From Mesostigma viride (taxonomy: Eukaryota; Streptophyta; Mesostigmatophyceae; Mesostigmatales; Mesostigmataceae), in contig RPFO01001710.1 of NCBI GenBank assembly GCA_009746045.1, positions 1-64,000 of the forward strand: 64,000 nucleotides of DNA. The letters run 5' to 3'. Of the stretch, positions 15,760 to 26,165 are shown in pieces (positions within the stretch are counted from its first letter, which is position 1; each line of letters opens with the position of its first letter). The notes beneath the pieces were generated by a model. It searched no databases, was not told where the DNA came from, and saw only the letters and a program-made list of their open reading frames with translations. Position numbers and translations under genes: made by a program.

Positions 15760-17690
15760 CATGGCTGTACAAGGACTAATTAATTAATTAATAAGCACGT
15801 GATTGCGTCACGTGGGTGCCAATACAGAGTAAAGGAACCTTCAACCCTATATACACAGCGAGAAGGAGGGAGGGCGCCCTAGCTTCTCTCACTGCCTCAG
15901 GTGGGCAGGCCACAGAGCGCTCTCTCCACGGCATGGTGCATCATGCCGGGGCGCAACACTGTGGGTGCAATACAACCAGTGCAATAGCATAGGTGGGCTG
16001 ACGCATAGCGTACAAGGACTAAGCTAAGGCTATGGCTGGTTGTGTACCGTGCGTTAGCGGTGCACGTGACTAGGTATGGGGGCACAACTAGGCAAACATT
16101 CTAAGCATGGCTGCCATGGCGGCAGTGACTACCAATGAAGTCAAGCTAGGGCTACAAGCTATTCTAGCCCGCTGGGGGCGTCCACATCTTGTGGTTGATC
16201 ATCAGGTCCCCGCCCCTCCAGTACACCTTCGGCTTCTGGGGGTCCTGCTTGTGGCGGAGCTATTCAGGCCACAGGTCACATCGTTGCTGCTGCTGAGCGG
16301 GGGTCAGGTCGTCGTCCAGCGTACGTCCAGGTGAGGTCGTGCAACCGCTTGCGACGAGAGAGGAACCGCTGCTTGTCCTCACGGGAGGGGAAGGTGACCA
16401 GGACTGGTGGGGGAGCCGCCTTGTCCCGTGAGTGGGGAAGGCGGTGGCACCCACGCAGTTCTATCTCACCTACCAGGCCCATGAGGGTAAGGAGCTGGTC
16501 CTTAAGCTCGTCGGCAAGGGAGGTTGACGTCTCACCTGGCTTCTGGGGGAAGCGACGCAGCACCACCCGGCAGTCGCGGCGGGCGCGGTCGGTGGCCTCC
16601 CGTTGTTGAGCCTGGCGAAGGTCTTCAAGCTCCTGGAGCTTCGTGGCGATGGCGTCGGTGGTGGAGGCGGTCGCTGTCCGCAGCAGGTCCACATAGGAGA
16701 GGGGCGGGAGGTCACCAGCATCCAGCCGGGGTGGCTGGGATGCGATGGTGGCCGTCTGCTCCGCTATCTTTGGGACCTGTGATCGAGGCCAGGGCCTCGG
16801 TGTGGGCGGTGATGGCTTTAAGCTTCTTCGTGAGCACGCCGCACTTGTCCTCCACCTGGTTAATTAAGGCAAGAGACAAGTGCAGCGTGCGCCTCAGATG
16901 CCTGCGCCGCGGTGTGCAGCGTCGTGAACTGGGGCTGGAGCTTGTGGACGACCTTGGTTTCCACATTGGAGACCAGGGCCTCCACCGTGTTGAGCGTCGT
17001 GTTCAGCGAGGTCAGCTTCTCGGCCAACGGCCAGGTCACGTGCTCATCCAGCACTGCTCGGATGTCATCCTTGCAGAGGGAGGAAGCCGATGTGGCTGTC
17101 GGCCGCGCAGGCTGGGCTGGGGCGCGGATCTTGGCGTCAATTTTGTCCATAGGTAGCTGGTAGAAGCTGCACAGGATGGCGAGGCGGTGGTTGAGCTCTC
17201 CCCTGGTAAAGAACCTCTCCAGGTTCTCGTCGGGGATGGGCCCTGTGGCCCCATGGAGCTTGCGTTCCTGTGCCAAGAAACGCACTATTTCGGCGCATTC
17301 TTCTGTGGTCAGCTCTAGCCAGTGCTGAAAAGAAAAGCGGTCGTAATCAGGTAGGTACTTTTGCCATTTGTGTTCGTGGCAGGGTTTCTTGTGCTCGGGC
17401 GAGGCGCTTGGCGATGGGTTTGCTGGCGATGTTGCGAGCCCAGGCGGCTGGGCAAGGACGATGGCGAGTGGGTTGGGCTGGGAGCCGGAAAGCTCCTTTT
17501 CCGAACCCCGTTTTGCTTTTGGGGTCGTCATCGCTGCTTGTCACCAGCGTAACTTTGGCAATACTGCGTTTCAGCCGTAACCGATTATACTGGCATGTGC
17601 GTCTCAAAAAAGCGCATCGAATGCAAGTGGTCTGACCGAATTTGGGGCTCAGACGCAAAAGATCTGAGCTCCGCCGTCAGCCATACCGCC
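15760..17690 (-). mobile_element. ORF1-only L1-like retroelement, K2 copy
   Basis: On the minus strand the 5' end near 17690 shares its leader (…GAGC-CGCCGTCAGCCAT words) with the K1 copy. ORF1 runs 17531-16860 and continues after frameshifts to 16276. The N-terminal part has a Pro/Ser-rich head and a conserved helical block. A middle coiled coil follows (LINQVEDKCGVLTKKLKAI), then an L1-ORF1p-type RRM-like region (VVLRRFP…IELRGCHRLP…). No ORF2 follows. The tail near 15775-15795 is an ATTA run. Broken by at least two frameshifts. Confidence 0.6.
16276..17531 (-). pseudogene. L1-type ORF1 protein, frameshifted (K2)
   Basis: ORF1 proteins of L1-like LINEs are RNA-binding chaperones with a coiled coil and an RRM. 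Here residues 1-223 read from 17531, the coiled coil lies in a second frame (16966-16712) and the RRM-like block in a third (16692-16276). HRLP and VLVTFPSREDKQRFLSRRKR are the most diagnostic stretches. Two frameshifts make it non-functional as assembled. Confidence 0.6.
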
Positions 17691-17699
17691 GTCTTCTTT

Positions 17700-20290
17700 C
17701 AGCATATCACAAGCTAGGTAGCTGATTGTGCAGCCTATTGCGCTGGCTGTCTCCTTGACAATAAGCCATATTGCCATGGAGGGAACATGTAATACATCCC
17801 CATTGTATATCAATAAGACAATATGACATGCAAGACGCGGTCATGTCAAGACGCGCCCATGTCAAGACAACACATCTCCATTGTACTATATCTTGATTAG
17901 ATAACCACATACCTGTCACCTTGCATGCAGTACCTACAGCTGTGGGCAGCACTGAGGCGATCCATTAAAGAATATGCACGAGCAGCCCAATTATGTTGGC
18001 CAGCCTTTACATATTCTCCCAAACCAGCGCCTCTGAATGATGGGTTCAAAGCCTATCGATCTGTGGCCACTGGACCATACATGTGCATTTACGGGGAATC
18101 CTTTGTTACTGGGGGAATTCAATGCGTAGCCGTGTGCGACAAACATAATCAAGGAGACAACCAGCGCATGCTAGCATTATGGCCTGCTGGCTAACGTTCC
18201 GGGCCAAACCTAGACGATTTAGCTATAAAACATACTTGCATGATCAGGGTGGTATTCCTAGCGGCCAGGAGTGTCGAGTTGTAAGCACTGCTCGTGCAAC
18301 TGCTCTCCCACCCTGATTTAATGAGGAATCACCCTCAATGAAAATAAGTATGTTACTCTCCATTGAACACGAGGAATCACCCTCTATGGGGCTACCATCA
18401 ACAGGTCATGTCAGTCATTACATTAGCAATCTGATTAGTGTACGAGGTAATGAATGATGCAGTATGAACTCGCCGAAAAACACGTGCATGCACTAGCGTC
18501 GTTATAGGCTAACGATCAGCGCACGTGGCTTTTGTCACCAGCTGCACTGGAGCGAACGCGGAGACTTCGCAAGGTGGGGCTCCACAAAGCGAAACGACAA
18601 GCACCAAGCTGCAGCCTGGGTGTTTGTCACAGGCATTAATCTGTGCTTTGTCCCATTCCAGACCGAACATTTGGGTCCGAAAACTGCGCTGTTAACAGAA
18701 CGTAACGGACAGTCCCCAGGTCGGTGCGGATTCCCATTGACGCCAAGCCGCAAAATGGAGTACTAAGCATGAGATGGGCTTATGCTAAGGCACTGGCGGG
18801 GCTACCATTTTTCCAAGGATAGATACGGTGCTCCGACAGTGAAGATCGACGGGAGGATTGTAGAACGTAAACCTGCCTCGTAGAACTAGTGCACCTGCTT
18901 TTACTACGGGGGCAAGCCGACCTGGACGGCTACCGACACCCTCGAGAAAGGAGCGACGATAAGCGTCATCCTTCATACAACGTCAGGGTGGCCATTGCTC
19001 TATCGAACGCCTAGCCTTGCATACATACACCAACGTCTCCGTGAAATTATTAGCGGGGCTAGATGCCCACAGTTGTAGGACTCGAGCCGTAACTTTGTTA
19101 GCGTATTTTCTTGCGTCCCCTGCGGTGTAGCCCCTTCATTTCTGCGTCCAAAATATCGTAATCGAATAGGAAGGTTTCGAGCTTGTCCAAGGCAGGGCTT
19201 CAATTAACGCCTGCCATGTGACTGATTGTGAGTGACATGACCGTGACATTTCCAGGCACTTGCAAACGAAAGCTGCAAAGTCCGTCAGCTGCAACTTGTT
19301 GTAGGCTCTTGGACTTCAGCACGCTCGCACCTTTCATTAGCGCGGATTACGTGGTGACGTAATGCGGTGGCACGTCATCATGATTTCCCTGTGCAATACC
19401 TGGGTACGGTTTTCCAGAAGTGGGCCTCAGAAAATGGCCGCATCTGCTTGGCATCTGTGTAAAATCAAAATCAGTTCAAGGACTAGTTGCGTCCATTGGG
19501 AAATCCGGAAAAAAAAATCTTCCGGAACAACAACATTGCTTTTTAGCCACACGAAGCGAAGTGGTCACAGTCAAATGAGAGGCTCGCTTTTGTAGGACGG
19601 ACACTTCGTTCGGCTAAGGGCCCCGTGACGGACAGGCGGGCAGCATCACAAACCTGCATCATCCGCATCATTTATCCAGTTCTTACCAGGCAAAGATCTC
19701 GCCAGCTAGCGAACAGGGCATATTACCCGATCACTTTTTGGACAAGACACGCGAGAAGCACAAGCTCGAGACTCTGGGGAAGGCTCCCGTCATCTAGGGC
19801 GTTTGGCTAGGAAAGGGCGAGGCCAGGCACAATCGTGATCGGCGCGGTTCTTTTCAACGGATAACAAAAATAATCGTGTTCGAAAGTGAGTAAACGAAGC
19901 ATGTCAGTCTTACAATGTCGCTAGAAATCTCCTAGGTAGCTTGCTTTTTTTTTTTTTTTTTTTTTATTCTTTCTTAACTTGGATACGCATTGTTGCTGGG
20001 ATTCTATCTCCATGGAGATCCCTTGTTATCCGCACGTCGGTCTTTAGACCTTGTTCTCTGTCGGATATCTAGTTTGGCCAGATATGGCCCAGAGCACCCG
20101 TTAAGTTTTGATGCTACCATGGTTTCCAGATGTCTCGAAGTCAGGAGGCGCATTCCCAGCCGATCCTCTATTTCTTGCAGAAAGCGTTTTATTGACCTTG
20201 AAGTATCCTGTAATGATTTCTTTGGTTTTCTCGATGCAGACGCTTCGCCCTGGCCCCTGTGCAAAGTTCCGAGGTCAAGGGGGGGTTGGA
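17700..20290. other. Intergenic region without a recognised gene
   Basis: The only sizeable frame is 17925-18194 (+), 89 codons, following a plausible acceptor (TTGCATGCAG). It ends in words shared with LINE-Y (CAAGGAGACAACCAGCGCA), so it may be partly LINE-derived. I see no family match. A 22-nt poly-T tract is at about 19946-19966. No tRNA or other RNA gene was found. Confidence 0.4.
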
Positions 20291-20301
20291 GTTGAGTAAC
20301 C

Positions 20302-23300
20302 ATGGCGCTTGAGAATGGGATCCTTAAATCCGTGTGTGAACCGACAAGATGGAGAGAAGCTAATGCGGCCATCGAACATGCTTTAGAACGAGGCAAACTC
20401 TGCCAGCTCGTCAACCAACGACTAATTGAAAACCAGGAATCCAGGAAGAAAAACCCGACGGTCGACCTTTCTCAACAGCATGAAGCAGATGTCGATGCCG
20501 TAATTATCGCCGCCCGTGCATGGCACGACGCCACTACGAAAGTCTTGCTGGCTGCCCACTCCGCAGCTCACATCCCTTACGATTCCATCAAAGCCGCCTT
20601 CCCCTTGACAGTCTACGAACCCACCAGCTTCAAAATTTCAACCGAATCAAGCTCCAGCGCCGGCCAGAAGGACGCGGAGCTTGCCTCTGCAGCCAAGACC
20701 ATTGAACGTGCTGAGTCGCCGCGTGCGCCTCCAAGCCAGCCAATCAAGGCCGCCGGCGCTGACGTTGACTCTGAGAACGACAGCGTGCCCATCACGCTGA
20801 CCTCGGACTCTGACCAGGCCATGGATTTCGACTGCAGCGGCTCCGATTCTTCCTCGGGAGGAGCCGATGACAACGGGGAGGCCCAGCAGCGGCCGACCGC
20901 TTTCGACCCCAAGCCCGAACCAGCCAAGGCACCGGATGCACCCCAGGCATCGCCCATGGTCGTGCCCTCCTGCTCCCAGCTTGAGGCCCCCTCCCCCGCT
21001 GACAGTGATGCTGCCACAGAGGCTGTGAACGCTGGTGCCTCATCAATGGAGGTCTGCTCAGACGAGAGGGGCGCCTATTCCTCAAAGGCTGATGCTGCCC
21101 CTTCGGACAGCACCACGAATGCCCCGGGGGGCACGCCTGAGCCCGTCCCGGCCACAGCTGCGTCTAATGATGAGCCATTGAAGAGCATCCCCGGCGGAGA
21201 ATCAACGGCCTGTGGGGAGGAAAACCCTGAGGAGGGAGAGGAGGGGAAGGAAGGGGAAGGGGCGGAGGGAACGGCCGCCAGCCCGAGGGCGACTGGAGGA
21301 GCCGCAGCGGAAGGCGAGGCAGCAGAGTTATCGACGTCGCCATCAGCGGTTCGTGACCGCATGTACCGGATGCTGTCGGTGACATCCATGCCCAGCCCCT
21401 CGCGCTTCCGGTGGGCGGAGCTCGCCGAGGAGGAGGAGGAGATGGGCATGCTGTCCCCGCTGCCGCCGCTGCCGGCCAACTACTACGGTGATGACGGCGA
21501 CGACGAGGGGGAGGACAGGGAGGAGGAGGGAGGCAGGGCGGAGTCGTCTTGCCAGGGTGTGGTTTCGTCCTCGTCCTCATCTCGGTATGAGTACCGCAGC
21601 TACAGCACAAGCGACCACTACAACGTGAGCTACAGCGGGCAGTACCACTACGTGAGCACGCATGACGAGCAGGTGGGGCCCGATGGTCGGCGGAGTGGCC
21701 AGTCCTCGGAGGACACGGCGATCTGGGGCGCGGGCGAGCCCGGCCCAGGGTCCCTGCGGCGAAGGGATAGGGACCACGGGCGGAAAGGCCCGGGGTCGTT
21801 GGTGGCCTCGCGCACGGCCACGATGTCAGCCCCGTCCATCTCTTCGGTGCTCCAGGTGGCGTGCGACGCGGCGGCAGCGGCTGAGCGCATCTGCCGCGCG
21901 ATGAGGGAGTCGGGCGCGATGAGGCCAGGCCCTGTGGGTGGCTCTTCCTCCTCCGTGGCATCTGCAGGGGGTGCAGCTGCTGGTACTCCCATGGTGGCGC
22001 AAGTGTCGGGCATGTCGCGATCCGCGTCCACGTCCAAGGTCACGGGACTCCAGGGGGGTGGCTCGGGGGGCCGTAAGAAAGGGAGCGGAAAGGACGCGCG
22101 CGCGAGCGGGAAGGCATTGGCACCGGCAGGTGAGGGGCGCAGCGGCTCGGCCACCAATCTGGCCGCGATGGCCGGTGTCCCCGCGGCAGGTCTGCGTGGC
22201 AGCGGAAAGAATCGTTCCGATGCTGCGCTGTCCTGGCGCCGTGAGACGCCGCTGGAAGCTGCAGGTGGTGGGACCGAGGGTGTGAACCCCCGGATGGCAG
22301 GCATGGTGGCGCGGGAAGGCAGCCACATGTCACGGTCGGCGTCGGCGTCACAGGTGTGCCCGCCCTCGCAGCGACAAGGGTCGTCAGTGGACGGGGGCGA
22401 TGCATCTGCGTCGTCAGCCCAGGGCGGTGCGTCGGCCAGCAGGAGCCGGCGCGCGCGACGTAGCAGCCTCAACCAGCAAGGGGGCAAGGGGGTGAAAGAG
22501 GGGTCCGGCACCTGGGGGGCTAATGAGCATACCGGTGGACTGCAGAATGTTCGTGCGGGGAACAGCACTAGTGGGCGCACATCGGGTGGCTCCGAGGTGA
22601 GCTCCCACACGGGCGAGTTCCGGGGCATGTCGTTTGTGTCGTGCCCGATCATGGTGCTGGCGGACCACGGGGAGGACCAGGAGGAGGAGGAGGAAGAGGA
22701 GGAGGCTGTGTCTGAGGGGGAGGAGGAGGAGGTGGAGGAGGTTAAGGGGATGGGCAAGCGCGGCGGCAAGCGCGGCGGCAAGGGTGAGGGGAAGCGGGCC
22801 GGACGTCAGGGCCAGGACAGCCAGGATGGGGACAGCTCCCGGGATTCCAAGGAAGGGGGTGTGGGCAATAGGGCAAGGGCGAATGCTGGCAGCAGTGGCG
22901 CGGATGCCAGCAGCGAGGCAGCGGGTGAGGATGATGACGGCGGTTTTATCACGGTAACAAGGGACAACCGGCGGTCCGCCAAGGCTGGTGGTGGCAACAA
23001 GGGTGCGGGGGGGTCAAACAACAACAACAAGCCCGGCTCCCATGGGCGGTCAAACAACAGCAGCAACACCAACAGTGGCACAGCTGCCAGCAGCAAGAGG
23101 GCTACCGGCGAGGGCAGCGGCCGTTCCGGCAGTCTCTCAAAGATGTCAGCATCCGCCGCCATCTTTGTCCCAGGCCTGGCCGCCGCCGCTAATGCCACCA
23201 CCGCCCCCTTGCGGTCGGGGTCGGCGACGGACCTCTCGCGGCCGAGCGGCTACGCAGAGGTGGCGCCAGCAGGCTCCCTGGAACAGGGGGCATCCAGCAA

Positions 23301-23601
23301 TGGCGCGCACAGCCCTGCCCCTGGGTCTAGCCCAGGTTCTGGGTCGGGATCCTCGTGGGCGGATGCGGTGGCTAGTTTTGGTTCCGGTTCGTCCACAGGC
23401 AGTGGCCATGCGGGGGGCGATGCCAAGTCATGCTGCTTTGTGTCGCCATTGTCCGCGTCACCTGTCCGGGAGGGCGGGGCAAGTGATGGGTCGAACGAGG
23501 GGGGCAGTGATGGTGACGGGTGGGAGCAGGTGTCGCATGGTCGCAAGAAGGGGTCGGCCGGGGGGATAGCGGTGGCGGCAGCGGCCGCCCCCAAGAAGTA
23601 G
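20302..23601 (+). CDS. Long low-complexity, probably disordered protein (1,099 aa)
   Basis: The ATG at 20302 has a good context (accATGG) and an in-frame TGA at 20293, so the start is well supported; the stop is TAG. The frame is GC-rich at third positions, unlike its surroundings, which supports coding. Residues 1-110 are helical and low in bias. The rest is dominated by Ser, Gly, Ala, Glu and Asp with acidic runs near 400 and 795-812, a Tyr/Ser-rich patch near 430-455, and basic Gly-Lys repeats near 815-830. Repeated short motifs occur: MSRSAS followed by T/A-S-K/Q-V twice, and RSGSAT followed by N/D-L twice. Two similar boxes, GFITVTRDNRR (about 881) and GWEQVSHGRKK (about 1072), suggest nucleic-acid or protein binding. 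No known catalytic domain is visible. It may be a regulatory or scaffold protein; the family is unknown. Confidence 0.7.
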   Translation: MALENGILKSVCEPTRWREANAAIEHALERGKLCQLVNQRLIENQESRKKNPTVDLSQQHEADVDAVIIAARAWHDATTKVLLAAHSAAHIPYDSIKAAFPLTVYEPTSFKISTESSSSAGQKDAELASAAKTIERAESPRAPPSQPIKAAGADVDSENDSVPITLTSDSDQAMDFDCSGSDSSSGGADDNGEAQQRPTAFDPKPEPAKAPDAPQASPMVVPSCSQLEAPSPADSDAATEAVNAGASSMEVCSDERGAYSSKADAAPSDSTTNAPGGTPEPVPATAASNDEPLKSIPGGESTACGEENPEEGEEGKEGEGAEGTAASPRATGGAAAEGEAAELSTSPSAVRDRMYRMLSVTSMPSPSRFRWAELAEEEEEMGMLSPLPPLPANYYGDDGDDEGEDREEEGGRAESSCQGVVSSSSSSRYEYRSYSTSDHYNVSYSGQYHYVSTHDEQVGPDGRRSGQSSEDTAIWGAGEPGPGSLRRRDRDHGRKGPGSLVASRTATMSAPSISSVLQVACDAAAAAERICRAMRESGAMRPGPVGGSSSSVASAGGAAAGTPMVAQVSGMSRSASTSKVTGLQGGGSGGRKKGSGKDARASGKALAPAGEGRSGSATNLAAMAGVPAAGLRGSGKNRSDAALSWRRETPLEAAGGGTEGVNPRMAGMVAREGSHMSRSASASQVCPPSQRQGSSVDGGDASASSAQGGASASRSRRARRSSLNQQGGKGVKEGSGTWGANEHTGGLQNVRAGNSTSGRTSGGSEVSSHTGEFRGMSFVSCPIMVLADHGEDQEEEEEEEEAVSEGEEEEVEEVKGMGKRGGKRGGKGEGKRAGRQGQDSQDGDSSRDSKEGGVGNRARANAGSSGADASSEAAGEDDDGGFITVTRDNRRSAKAGGGNKGAGGSNNNNKPGSHGRSNNSSNTNSGTAASSKRATGEGSGRSGSLSKMSASAAIFVPGLAAAANATTAPLRSGSATDLSRPSGYAEVAPAGSLEQGASSNGAHSPAPGSSPGSGSGSSWADAVASFGSGSSTGSGHAGGDAKSCCFVSPLSASPVREGGASDGSNEGGSDGDGWEQVSHGRKKGSAGGIAVAAAAAPKK

Positions 23602-25300
23602 ATCAGGGACCCTGGGCTTAGCGGAGGCGCATTATCTTCCAAAGGGCCTCCTTTTCTGTAGTGGTAGCCAGTGGGTGGCCCATGATGGCGAGTCGTCAAT
23701 TGACAAGGAACAAGGGAAGCAGGTGCGGCGGTTCGGTGTAGCCTGAGGATGGTGAGGTGAAACAGCGGGGGCGTTGCCCCCCAGGAAATAAACATTCAAC
23801 ACTCATGACCGAGAAATTGGCAGGGATCCAAGGGACCACCAGGGCAGCGGGAGGCTTGCCTTGGCAGGGGTTCCCCCTGGTATGACACGGTGGTGTGCTG
23901 GCAAGGGTATGCAGCACATGAAGAGAGGCAGGGGCGAGCTGGCCCGTAAGGCCAATCTAGTATTGTATATGGGTCGACCTATTTTCTGGCGCACAGGCGG
24001 GTCCGCCGTACTGCTTGTGAATGGAGCGAGGCGGGGATTATGAGCGGTGAAAGGGAGCATCTGCAGGTTCAATCCTACTGTATAATTGTGGGTTGACGAG
24101 TCTTGTGAGCCACCGGCCTGCTTTGCGCGAGGTCATCTGGCATTCTTTTGTGCATTCATCCAGTGTCGCTCTGGCACTGGGTCCCTGAAGTTGTACAGTT
24201 TCCTGTCACAAGAAAGGTCTGTTCCACCAGAGGCTACTTTCCTGGAGGACCTTCCCAATCCATCTGAAAATTTTGAAACGAGGAGACGTGAGGAAGACCT
24301 CGCGAAGGTCGGTGACATTGGAAGCGAATGCTGTGAGAGCAATTGAGAGCGCACGTGCTTGCATGGCTCTGAACCAATATTTTTGGTTGCTAATGGCTCA
24401 AACTCTCCATTGCTATGCAAAGGGTCTCTGTATAGGCATCAATGATCTGTATAGGTATATTCTAATCGCGTGGTTAGTAACGAAAGGGTACGTTCAGACA
24501 GCGATCTAGTCCGTCACTTGTCATTCTGAATGCCGAACAAGGCATTGTGCAGCTCTTGCGATCATCGCATCCTGGTTGCTGGATTAACCGTCACATGCGC
24601 CAGAGCATTTCATAGTTGGCATGTAATCTCTGCATAAATGGCATGTAATCTCTTAGACAACTATTACCGGGAGTACAGGTAGTTGTCTTACCTGTGCTCA
24701 TTAGGACAACCGTGGTGCTCATAATGCCACGTTCTAAAATTCTCATTTGTGAAAACAACTTCATTCCTAACAAACAACAGTTGTTTATTAATGCCTCTCT
24801 TTGGGCTGGCCCCCCACCAATGTCCCCGTGTTCACAATTGAGCTAATTTTGAGCTGCATGCATCAGCGCCTGGCGGTTGTCCTGATGTTGCGCGCCGTAA
24901 TTTATTAGTTGCATGCGGTCCCGTTGGGCAGCGCCGCGGAGCACAGGGACCATTAATTGATGTAGATTAATTAAGTAGGCCCAGACGCCTGTGCCTAAGA
25001 ATTGAATTGAATTGAGTAGTTTTTTTTTTTTTACTGACTAGGTTGTCCCCAGTTTACAAATTAACAAAATTAACAAATTAACGCCGGCGGACTACCTGCG
25101 GACTGCTCGACGCGGAGTCGCCGGGCTACAAGTTCCGTACTTTACCAAACTCAGCCTTAGAGGCCGCCGCACCAATTTTTACTTCTTTCCGTCACATGGC
25201 TTGCGTTGGGTTCATCGACGAGCATCGACGCTCATCGACGGTGCAATCTGACGGCGGAGAATAAGTTCGCCACAGCATAGCGCGACGCAAGGGCTAAGAT
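23602..25300. other. Downstream region, no gene recognised
   Basis: Frames are short. A 12-nt poly-T run is at 25020-25032. The word GGTTCAATCCTAC near 24066 resembles a tRNA B box but no tRNA fold surrounds it. Confidence 0.4.
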
Positions 25301-25308
25301 CCGACAAC

Positions 25309-26110
25309 GTGACATGCAAAGCTTTATACCGCATCGCTAACCGGAAATTCCGTCCAACACCGTCGTACAGTACTGCCAGTCGACCGCACCTCTGCCTCTT
25401 AACCGTCGAATGCGCAATCGATCTAGAAAGTAGAAACGTCCCCGCGACACTTCCGCGATTTCAGTACTTTCCGTCACCCTTGACAGTTTTCGTACAATAT
25501 TACAAATTTACGCCAGTAGAAACTCGCCTCCATACATAGATCTCGATAGAGGCGTGCGTCTTGTTTAATTTCAAGGTAACTTACCTCTTAATTAATCTCG
25601 CCCCCCCGTTGTAACACCGTCCCCCCGTTGTAACACCGTCCCCCCGTTGTAACACCGTCCCCCCCCCCCCATAAATGCGTCCCCCCCCCGTTGTAACACC
25701 GTCCCCCCCCACGTACAGTACTTTCAACTGCAGCTCTGCCTTTTAACCGTCGAATGCGCAATCGATCTAGAAAGTATCCGCGATTTCAGTACATGCCGTC
25801 ACCCTTGACAGTTGTCGTACAATAGTACAAATTAACGCCAATAGAAACTCGCCTCCAAACATATATCTCATAGTTGGCGATGCCATGGTAACCGGAGACG
25901 TCCGTCCTATAGTCAGCAAAATTGGTGCGAGAGGTCCCCAGTTCGATTCCGGTCGGATTCATTTGCAGATCGCGTTTTTCCGCGTTTTCCGCGGCCCGGC
26001 ACTGAACGCAAAGGTTTTCACCTTTGCGGAGTGTCTGATCAGAATATATCTCGATAGAGGTATGCGTCTTATTTAATTTCAAGGTACCTCTTAATTAATC
26101 TCGGCCCCCG
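25309..26110. repeat. Two direct copies of an AT-rich repeat with a C-rich minisatellite between
   Basis: About 230 bp at 25355-25600 recurs at 25735-26110, beginning near TTAACCGTCGAATGCGC and ending near CTCTTAATTAATCTCG. Between the copies a GTTGTAACACCGTCCCCCC unit is repeated about four times (25600-25710). The second copy is interrupted by a SINE-like insertion. Confidence 0.75.
25870..26043 (+). mobile_element. tRNA-like SINE insertion (174 bp)
   Basis: This segment is absent from the first copy of the surrounding repeat and is flanked by ATATATCTC on both sides (25861-25869 and 26044-26052), a 9-bp target duplication. It contains AGTTCGATTCC, a close match to the RNA polymerase III B box, about 45 nt after a TAGTTGGCGATGCCATGG stretch that could serve as an A box. 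These traits fit a tRNA-derived SINE. The tail is not a clear poly-A. Confidence 0.6.
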
Positions 26111-26165
26111 CCTTCCGCTAATTTGCTAATTTGCTAAATTTGCTAAAAAAGAGCCAATTTTACCC

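Noticed and set aside
20613-23795. Long antisense and shifted frames over the 1,099-residue gene
   Set aside because: GC-rich third positions create shadow frames; they have Arg/Pro/His-biased composition and no starts of their own.
24055-24075. tRNA gene suggested by GGTTCAATCCTAC
   Set aside because: No acceptor stem, D arm or anticodon arm can be formed around it.
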